Assembly (NCBI GenBank): GCA_016220095.1
Contig: JACRIJ010000030.1
Coordinates: forward strand, 1 to 36,177
Length of the DNA stretch: 36,177 nucleotides
DNA from: Planctomycetota bacterium
GTDB taxonomy: Bacteria; Planctomycetota; MHYJ01; JACQXL01; JACRIJ01
Direction of reading: 5' to 3'
Part shown: in pieces, positions 30,924 through 36,177 of the stretch
Position numbering within the stretch: position 1 is the first letter of the stretch
How the letters are laid out: the number at the start of each line of letters is the position of its first letter
Translations under genes and position numbers: made by a program
Notes under the pieces: model-generated
Seen by the model: only the letters and a program-made list of their open reading frames with translations
Told to the model about the DNA's origin: nothing
Database searches by the model: none

Positions 30924-32168
30924 TTAATGCACGTTACTCCCTGCCGCGCGACCCGTTGAAAACGCTATCTGCAGATTATACCCGCCCGTATTGGCGTCCA
31001 CGTCCATCACCTCGCCGGCAAAGAAAAGGCCTTTGACTATCCTGGATTCCATCGTACGGGGATTAATCTCTTCCACGCTCACCCCGCCTGACGTGACCAT
31101 GGCTTCTTCTATCGGCCTCAACGATTTTATGCGCATTTCAAAATTTTTCAAAAAAAGCGCCATTTGCTTGCGTTCTTCTTTCGTCACTTCACATGCCTTC
31201 CTGCCGATTGCTATGCCCGCAGTCTTCATTAAAATATCCATGAACCTTGAAGGCAAACGCAATTTCGTAAACGCCGTTTCCGCGGATTTCGCAGGCGCAT
31301 TCCCCATGAATTCCCGCAGTAACGCATCCATCTGCATGTCCGCAAACTCAGGAAACATGTCAAGCACAATCCTGTTGCCCTGCGCGCCCGTGTGAGTCAG
31401 ATATGAACTCGCACTGAGTATTGCCGGCCCTGATATGCCATAGTGGGTAAATATTATATCTCCGAATCCCTGATAAATTTTCCTGTTGTTTTTGCCAAAT
31501 GCCTTGACGCCTATACCGCTAAGGGAAACGCCTTTGAGCTGTAAAGGCAGGTTTCCAACAACCTCTATCGGCACGAGCGCCGGCGCCGGTTCAATTATCG
31601 CATGGCCGAGTTCTTTTGCCATCCCGTACCCGTCGCCTGTTGAACCTGTTTTGGGATACGACATGCCGCCGGAAGCTAAAACCACACTGCCGCACTCCAT
31701 TTCTTTGCCATTGCTTAATAAAACACCGCTCACCCTGCCGCCAACGGTTTTTATGCCTGTAACCTGCGCAGTAAGTATTTTTACCCCGTTCGCCCTGCAA
31801 TATCCCTGCAGTGTATTTAATACGTCAAGAGCCCTGCCTGATGACGGAAATATCCTGCCGTCCGGTTCGGTTATTTCCGATAAGCCGCGTTCCCTGAAAA
31901 ACCTAATCGTATCCCGATTGGAAAATGCCGCAAAGGCATTATACAAAAACTTCCCGTTTGTAATGACATTAGCCACAAGGTCATCCAGACTGCCGGTATG
32001 CGTAAAATTACACCTCCCATTGCCGGTAAGCAGAAGTTTCCGGCCTGGCAGTAGGTTTTTTTCCGCCAGAAAAACCTCATTGCCGCGCGAACCCGCAGTG
32101 CCCGCGGCCATCATGCCCGCAGGCCCGGCGCCAATGACAACTATTGATTGTGCATTTTTGATATGCAT
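30924..32168 (-). CDS. HI0933/YhiN-like FAD-dependent oxidoreductase
   Basis: 414 residues. FAD motif 'IVVIGAGPAGMMAAGTAGSRG' at about 10-30 (shown in part), 'GNGRCNFTH' signature of the HI0933 family, 'VVLASGGMSYPKTGSTGDGYGMA', and C-terminal 'VTSGGVSVEEINPRTMES' and 'GLFFAGEVMDVDANTGGYNLQ' (in part), the second FAD-binding loop. Length is right for the family. Members are flavoproteins of unsettled function. The ATG at 32168 has AGGTGA nearby. Its promoter lies 130 nt upstream (32297-32325), leaving a long leader. Confidence 0.9.
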   Translation of the reverse strand: MHIKNAQSIVVIGAGPAGMMAAGTAGSRGNEVFLAEKNLLPGRKLLLTGNGRCNFTHTGSLDDLVANVITNGKFLYNAFAAFSNRDTIRFFRERGLSEITEPDGRIFPSSGRALDVLNTLQGYCRANGVKILTAQVTGIKTVGGRVSGVLLSNGKEMECGSVVLASGGMSYPKTGSTGDGYGMAKELGHAIIEPAPALVPIEVVGNLPLQLKGVSLSGIGVKAFGKNNRKIYQGFGDIIFTHYGISGPAILSASSYLTHTGAQGNRIVLDMFPEFADMQMDALLREFMGNAPAKSAETAFTKLRLPSRFMDILMKTAGIAIGRKACEVTKEERKQMALFLKNFEMRIKSLRPIEEAMVTSGGVSVEEINPRTMESRIVKGLFFAGEVMDVDANTGGYNLQIAFSTGRAAGSNVH

Positions 32169-32296
32169 ATTAGAATCACCTGGCCTAAAATGGAACGCCT
32201 TTCTTCCTTTGAAACAGAACGAAACGCGGTAACAAAAATTTCTGCCATTGCTTACGATTTTGTCATAAAAACTCCATATTTTATCATAACAAATGC

Positions 32297-32325
32297 ATTA
32301 TACTACAAATTTAATGTAAAGTCAA
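32297..32325 (-). promoter_or_regulatory. Consensus promoter of the HI0933-like gene
   Basis: On the minus strand: TTGACT (32320-32325), 17-nt spacer, TATAAT (32297-32302). The predicted start is near 32290, about 120 nt before the ATG at 32168. The leader holds a GGAG followed by a five-codon frame (ATGACAAAATCGTAA, on minus near 32262), which may be chance. Confidence 0.75.
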
Positions 32326-32363
32326 TAAATCTTCAAGGAATTGATTTGGTCCCGGCATATGCG

Positions 32364-33230
32364 TCAGTTTGAATCATGCCTGCCTGTACGCATGAAAAGG
32401 CCTGCTGTCTTCTTTGCCACTGCAAGTACTACCAGGACGATGCCGAACGCGACTACTATTGCAGAGCCCGTCGGCAGGCCCGGAACGTCGCCTATAGTTA
32501 CGTAATACGATGCAATAAGACCCGCGGCACTTGTGAACACTCCTATAATCCAACCGATTAAAAGGCGCGGAACCACCCTGTCGGAAAAAAGCATCGCGCA
32601 CACCGCCGGTATGATAAGGTAACTGAAAACCATCAATATGCCGGCTATCTGCACGGAGCTTGTAACTACAATCCCGAAAGCGATGTAAAAAAGAAAATCC
32701 CAAAACGCAATGTTCATCCCGCACTGCCGCGCGCCCGCGGGGTCCATTGATATAAGCAAAAATTTACGCCTGAAGATGAAGTGAAAAATCCCCAGTCCCA
32801 AATAGATAAACAATATCTTCAGCACGTCTTTTTTGCCGGTGAGAAGTATACTGCCGTCAAGCATGGCCTTAATTTTTTCATGGCCGTGCATTGCGTTGCT
32901 TAAAATCAACAATGCCGCGGCGGAACTGACGGCGTAAACTATGCCTATGATGGCCTCATGGGGTATCTTTTCGTTTTTCGTGCGCGTAATTGAGAAAACC
33001 GCGGCGCCGATGAACGCGAACAGCAGACCTCCGAAATATGCCGTACTGCTGTCCGGCTCATACCCGAACAGCAAAACCACACTTGATCCCAACGCTGCCA
33101 TCTGCGCCAGAGACAAGTCAACAAAAATCACGCCCCTGCTTAGTATGTGCAATCCAAGGTAACAATGAATCCCTGTTAAAAGCACGCAGGCTATAAACGG
33201 GTAAAAAAATATCTCGTATAATTCACTCAT
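32364..33230 (-). CDS. ZnuB/MntB-type metal ABC transporter permease
   Basis: 288 residues, about eight hydrophobic helices, of the ABC-3 family of Zn/Mn permeases: 'GIHCYLGLHILSRGVIFVDLSLAQMAALG' region (in part), 'HEAIIGIVYAVSSAAALL', 'GSILLTGKKDV', 'VQIAGILMVFSYLIIPAV' and 'PGLPTGSAIVVAFG'. Start 33230 is chosen because GGAG sits 7 nt upstream; in-frame extension to 33311 is poorly formed. It follows the binding-protein gene by 49 nt. An ATP-binding subunit is missing here and elsewhere in the window. Confidence 0.9.
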   Translation of the reverse strand: MSELYEIFFYPFIACVLLTGIHCYLGLHILSRGVIFVDLSLAQMAALGSSVVLLFGYEPDSSTAYFGGLLFAFIGAAVFSITRTKNEKIPHEAIIGIVYAVSSAAALLILSNAMHGHEKIKAMLDGSILLTGKKDVLKILFIYLGLGIFHFIFRRKFLLISMDPAGARQCGMNIAFWDFLFYIAFGIVVTSSVQIAGILMVFSYLIIPAVCAMLFSDRVVPRLLIGWIIGVFTSAAGLIASYYVTIGDVPGLPTGSAIVVAFGIVLVVLAVAKKTAGLFMRTGRHDSN

Positions 33231-33279
33231 AAACAAGCTCCTATATTTATTATCAGTCAAACTGCATGACGGCGCAGTC

Positions 33280-34335
33280 TTATTTTGAAAACGCCTTATC
33301 CACGCCATCAATCAAGGCATCAATTAAGCCGAAATAATCCTTCAGCGTATTGCCATCAACGGCATTAGACGCCTGGACAACCGTTATACCGGTTTTTTCA
33401 GCCACAAAATCCGCTGTTTTCCTGTCGTAGAAATTTTCCATAAGCAGTATTTTTATATTGTTATCATTTATTTTTTTTATTATATCGACCAGGTTTCTCG
33501 GCGATGGCGGAATACCTGGCTTGGGTTCAAGCTCACCTGCAACAACAAGACCAAAGCTGTTGGCAAAATACGGCCAACTCCTGTGAAAGGTAATTATCTG
33601 CATGCCTTTGTACGGCTTCATCCTTTGCAACCAGCCGCCTAACTCAAACAGTCTGTCCGCGGTGGTTTCCTTGCTGTTTAAGTCCGCGATAAACGCATCC
33701 AGCTTGCCATTCTCTTCAAGCCTCCATAACTCATCCCCGGCAACCTTGCCTGTTAGTTTTTCGCCAAACATTGATACGTCAATTTTTTTTACGAATTCAG
33801 CGCAGTTTTTTTCAAACGCCTCCTTTTGACCGGGAAGCAACTCCGCAAGCCTGCCCGCGATATTCCTGGCGATTATTCTCGCATTATAGGGATCGAGCCA
33901 GTAATGCGGATTGCCTGTAAGGTGTATATCGCCCATGGAACGGTCGGCCTGTCCTGAAGGTTTTTCAAGCGCCAGAACGTTTGCCGACGCGTCAAGGTGC
34001 CCGGGACTGCCGGGCTTGATATTAATGTTTCTTGAACCTTCAATTATCGGCTGTTCATAACCTGCTTCAAGGTCAAAACCGCTTCTTATCCACAAATCTG
34101 CCTTACGCGCCCATGTTATAAAAACCGGTTTTGCCTGAATAAAATGAGGATCCTGATCCGGCTGGCACAGGAATTTCACGTCCACCGAGCTGCCTCCTAC
34201 GTACTCCGTTATGGATTTAAGCGTTGAGGTAGTAGTTACTATGTTCAATCGTTTATTCTCATCAGAAATGCCTTTCATGGCATTGGCAAACACTGTTACA
34301 ACGACCAATACTATAAGCAATAATGTTTTTTTCAT
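33280..34335 (-). CDS. ZnuA-type metal-binding ABC transporter protein
   Basis: 351 residues. Signal peptide 'MKKTLLLIVLVVVTVFANA', then a TroA/ZnuA-type binding protein with the metal ligands in place: 'DQDPHFIQAKP', 'GNPHYWLDPYNAR', 'ITFHRSWPYFANSFGL', and an acidic residue in the last part. Unlike many zinc-specific members it lacks a long His/Asp-rich loop between the first two ligands, so Zn, Mn or Fe cannot be told apart. Start 34335 follows GGAGG. The porin-like gene ends 13 nt upstream, the permease follows. Confidence 0.9.
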   Translation of the reverse strand: MKKTLLLIVLVVVTVFANAMKGISDENKRLNIVTTTSTLKSITEYVGGSSVDVKFLCQPDQDPHFIQAKPVFITWARKADLWIRSGFDLEAGYEQPIIEGSRNINIKPGSPGHLDASANVLALEKPSGQADRSMGDIHLTGNPHYWLDPYNARIIARNIAGRLAELLPGQKEAFEKNCAEFVKKIDVSMFGEKLTGKVAGDELWRLEENGKLDAFIADLNSKETTADRLFELGGWLQRMKPYKGMQIITFHRSWPYFANSFGLVVAGELEPKPGIPPSPRNLVDIIKKINDNNIKILLMENFYDRKTADFVAEKTGITVVQASNAVDGNTLKDYFGLIDALIDGVDKAFSK

Positions 34336-34348
34336 GAATAACCTCCGT

Positions 34349-35506
34349 TTAAAACTTATGCGCCCCATGCGCACCTAATGAAACTTGAATTTGAAGACTG
34401 ATACCGGATACGTTTTCGCTTTCGTCTCCGGTGTCATACCTGCCGGTTTCATATTGGAACCGCAAAAGCGAAAATTCACTCAGCCGGCACCCGACCGACG
34501 CCGCAATATTATAAATATCGCCTGTTGCTCCGGATTCCCCGTTAACCTGATCCCATCTCAAACCGGCACTCCAGCGCGGTAAAAATCCGTAGCTTGCCTG
34601 GATGTAGTAACCGTTCAAATTATCCTCCACATCAGCGCCTGTAAGCCCTGGATACAGGATGTCATTAACTACAAACAAATCCTGTCCGCGCATAAAAAAT
34701 TCGCCTTGTACGGTAATGTCGCCCAGGCCGTACGCCCTGCCGTCATCATATTTATACACGATATCCGCGCCTGTGAACCACGAATAGCCGTTTAACCACA
34801 GGTCAAACGAATTATCGGCATCTGAATCAAGGGCTTCCTGGTGGATTCCCCTGCCGAATGAAACGCCGAACTGCACTGCGCTGTTTACATCTTCAAGTTC
34901 AGGGGCGAATTTCAACCATCCGGCAAACACGCGCGGTCCGGATTTTTCAGGCAAACTGCTGCCGCCGATATATTGGAATGAATCTTCATTTTCACCCTGA
35001 AAAATCTCAATGCCAGTAAGCCAATAAGAGTCTGCCGGCGCCAGCCATGAAACCTGAATCCCTGCGTCATTCAACCCCTCCGCGCCGAACAAAAGCTCAT
35101 TGATCAACGGCCGATTTGCAAAATCCCACGAATGGAAATGCTGTGAATTCACCCTGCCGATATCGCTGAAAAATTTGCCTGCCTTCATCTGCAATTGGTA
35201 TGGAAGCGACGTCGTCTGTATTACGGCTTCCTCAACTTCAGCCCCCTCGTCCGCAAATCCCAAAGTTGCCCATGCCTTAAAATACGGGTCAACATTGGAA
35301 GTTATAAAAAGTTCGGCTTCATATCCGAAAGGCTCCGTATCTTTTTCGCCTGTCCGGCTTTTATATTCCCCGCCTATTATCAGCGAAATATCAGGGTTAA
35401 AACTACTTGTATACCTTCCGCTCTCCGCATTGGATACGTCTGTCTGCGAATAGGAAAAAAGCGGCCACGCAAACAAGACACATGTAACAAACACCAGCAT
35501 TTTCAT
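34349..35506 (-). CDS. Outer-membrane beta-barrel protein linked to metal uptake
   Basis: 385 residues. Signal peptide 'MKMLVFVTCVLFAWPLFSYS' then alternating amphipathic strands ('ISLIIGGEYKSRTG', 'YFKAWATLGFADEG', 'YQLQMKAGKFFSDIG'), 'IQASYGFLPRWSAGLRWDQV', and a terminal aromatic strand ending in Phe ('GAHGAHKF'), as in outer-membrane proteins. The internal 'LQMKAGKFFSDIGRVNSQHFHSWDF' region (partly quoted) resembles putative zinc-regulated TonB-independent barrels. The tail has three histidines near the end. The start at 35506 has AGGAGG 8 nt upstream. It is placed just ahead of the binding protein, so it may admit metal ions or their carrier. Confidence 0.75.
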   Translation of the reverse strand: MKMLVFVTCVLFAWPLFSYSQTDVSNAESGRYTSSFNPDISLIIGGEYKSRTGEKDTEPFGYEAELFITSNVDPYFKAWATLGFADEGAEVEEAVIQTTSLPYQLQMKAGKFFSDIGRVNSQHFHSWDFANRPLINELLFGAEGLNDAGIQVSWLAPADSYWLTGIEIFQGENEDSFQYIGGSSLPEKSGPRVFAGWLKFAPELEDVNSAVQFGVSFGRGIHQEALDSDADNSFDLWLNGYSWFTGADIVYKYDDGRAYGLGDITVQGEFFMRGQDLFVVNDILYPGLTGADVEDNLNGYYIQASYGFLPRWSAGLRWDQVNGESGATGDIYNIAASVGCRLSEFSLLRFQYETGRYDTGDESENVSGISLQIQVSLGAHGAHKF

Positions 35507-35596
35507 ATTGTAAACCTCCTGCGAAATAACAAAAACAACCATACATTACGGCACGGCAATGCGCTAACTGAAAATTCCGTGAAAAAATGGATTGAT

Positions 35597-35980
35597 TTAC
35601 AATAAGACTGGGGGACTGCGTGAAGGCCTGAGAGACTCCGTTAGACATTGAGGAATGATGCTGTCCTGCGGAATGATAAAGGAAATGGCTATGCAGTAAA
35701 AACTGCTGTTACCGGCGAGAGCAACGTCCGGCCCTGCCGTTCTTAAAATGTTACAAAGATTACAGTAGTGCTTAAGGCTAAAAGGATCATCGTGACGATG
35801 CAAAGGATTGGGACATCCGGCAGTATCCAACTCAACGCCGTTTCTGCCGCAGTGTTGACTAATGCAGTTCATAATACGGCATTTTTTAATTGCGTCATTT
35901 TCATGCGCCTCATGAAAAAGCAATGCCGAATACGAGATCACATATAATACAAGCAGAATTAATGCCGGTTTCTTATTCAT
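35597..35980 (-). CDS. Small membrane-anchored Cys/His-rich protein upstream of metal uptake genes
   Basis: 127 residues from ATG 35980. One hydrophobic N-terminal segment (5-21) is followed by a Cys/His-rich domain: Cys34, Cys39, His43, Cys44, Cys56, His61, His63, His71, Cys73, Cys76 ('HRHDDPFSLKHYCNLC'), then a second hydrophobic patch (about 92-103). The leading segment suggests export or anchoring. A metal-sensing or chaperoning role is suggested by composition and by lying 90 nt upstream of the outer-membrane protein gene. The family is not recognised (a DUF2946-type relation is possible). It is behind a promoter that leaves almost no leader. Confidence 0.65.
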   Translation of the reverse strand: MNKKPALILLVLYVISYSALLFHEAHENDAIKKCRIMNCISQHCGRNGVELDTAGCPNPLHRHDDPFSLKHYCNLCNILRTAGPDVALAGNSSFYCIAISFIIPQDSIIPQCLTESLRPSRSPPVLL

Positions 35981-35988
35981 TTCGCAAT

Positions 35989-36018
35989 ACAGTACAACAT
36001 CTTTACTCAAATTGTCAA
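35989..36018 (-). promoter_or_regulatory. Promoter of the metal-uptake cluster, leaderless
   Basis: On minus: TTGACA (36013-36018), 18-nt spacer, TACTGT (35989-35994). The ATG at 35980 begins 8 nt later. No Zur or Fur palindrome is apparent over the promoter. Confidence 0.6.
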
Positions 36019-36177
36019 GAATTAAAATAATAAAGCTGTATCGCCTCAGTAGAGGTGGCATTAAAGGACGTTAGTAGCCCAGCCATTTATGGCTGGGTTA
36101 TGGAAGGCTGAGAAATATGAAGGGCATTCATGCCCTTAATATAACGCCATGAATGGCGTAAGTATCAGGCTTTTGAC
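36019..36177. repeat. Three consecutive REP-like hairpins at the window end
   Basis: Hairpins CCCAGCCA-ttta-TGGCTGGG (36078-36097), AAGGGCAT-tc-ATGCCCTT (36120-36137) and ACGCCAT-ga-ATGGCGT (36144-36159), spaced by 22 and 6 nt. Each carries a cat..atg loop boundary. They look like related but non-identical REP units. The window ends before any gene. Confidence 0.7.

Noticed and set aside
31486..32232. 248-codon plus-strand ORF opposite the HI0933-like gene
   Set aside because: Antisense shadow of a clear flavoprotein; no start signal and proline/serine-rich product.
32230..32290. Upstream ORF or leader peptide for the HI0933-like gene
   Set aside because: A GGAG-ATGACAAAATCGTAA frame of four codons is present in the leader, but such frames are expected by chance in AT-rich DNA and there is no attenuator hairpin.

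Overview
The window looks like chromosomal DNA of an uncultured, diderm (Gram-negative-type), probably anaerobic bacterium. Diderm: there is a beta-barrel-like outer-membrane protein with a terminal Phe, lipobox lipoproteins and extracytoplasmic thiol-redox genes. Anaerobic: there is a giant 2-hydroxyacyl-CoA dehydratase-activase type Fe-S protein. Base composition appears intermediate. A large cell-surface protein with DUF2341/LamG-like modules and the very dense small intergenic repeats recall candidate phyla such as Omnitrophota, Elusimicrobiota, Lentisphaerota or Planctomycetota. That is an impression, not a placement. I see no prophage, CRISPR array, rRNA, insertion sequence or complete transposase; the one structural RNA found is tRNA-Pro(UGG).

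Layout. 1-430: a REPIN-like inverted repeat and a palindromic word-repeat. 434-1945: three-gene disulfide relay (thioredoxin, DsbD/CcdA-like channel, TlpA-like lipoprotein). 2200-6456: 1418-residue activase/DUF2229 fusion behind a consensus promoter. 6457-7419: almost 1 kb of non-coding repeat mosaic. 7420-10073: a small gene overlapping a nucleotidyltransferase gene, then transketolase. 10256-12378: zinc-ribbon membrane protein, 36-residue membrane microprotein, broken AAA-ATPase remnant, DoxX protein. 12379-16344: repeat-rich stretch carrying an NfeD/YqiJ-like protein, small unknown ORFs, LemA and HtpX. 16499-24963: giant secreted lectin-like protein, FHA-GAF-HD regulator, L-aspartate oxidase, and a secreted EF-hand protein with fifteen exact 17-residue Trp/Pro repeats. 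25429-28034 (minus): truncated TPR remnant, MGDG-synthase-like glycosyltransferase, membrane dipeptidase. 28310-30897 (plus): lipoprotein, PilZ protein, tRNA-Pro, DUF2156 protein, unknown protein. 30924-35980 (minus): HI0933-like flavoprotein, then a metal-uptake cluster (His/Cys-rich small protein, outer-membrane protein, binding protein, permease) lacking its ATPase.

Two themes run through the window. First, translation starts are of two kinds: most genes have a clear Shine-Dalgarno sequence, but several have a good -35/-10 promoter ending only 5-12 nt before the ATG, implying leaderless or near-leaderless mRNAs (434, 2200, 16499, 35980 minus). Second, intergenic DNA is built from recurring degenerate 8-12 nt words arranged as imperfect palindromes (arms about 20-30 nt around a variable core), mixed with compact REP-like hairpins. 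Two gene remnants end exactly where one of these word families begins. The strongest protein novelty is the 17-residue repeat protein at 23743-24963; the strongest non-coding novelty is the palindromic word-repeat system.
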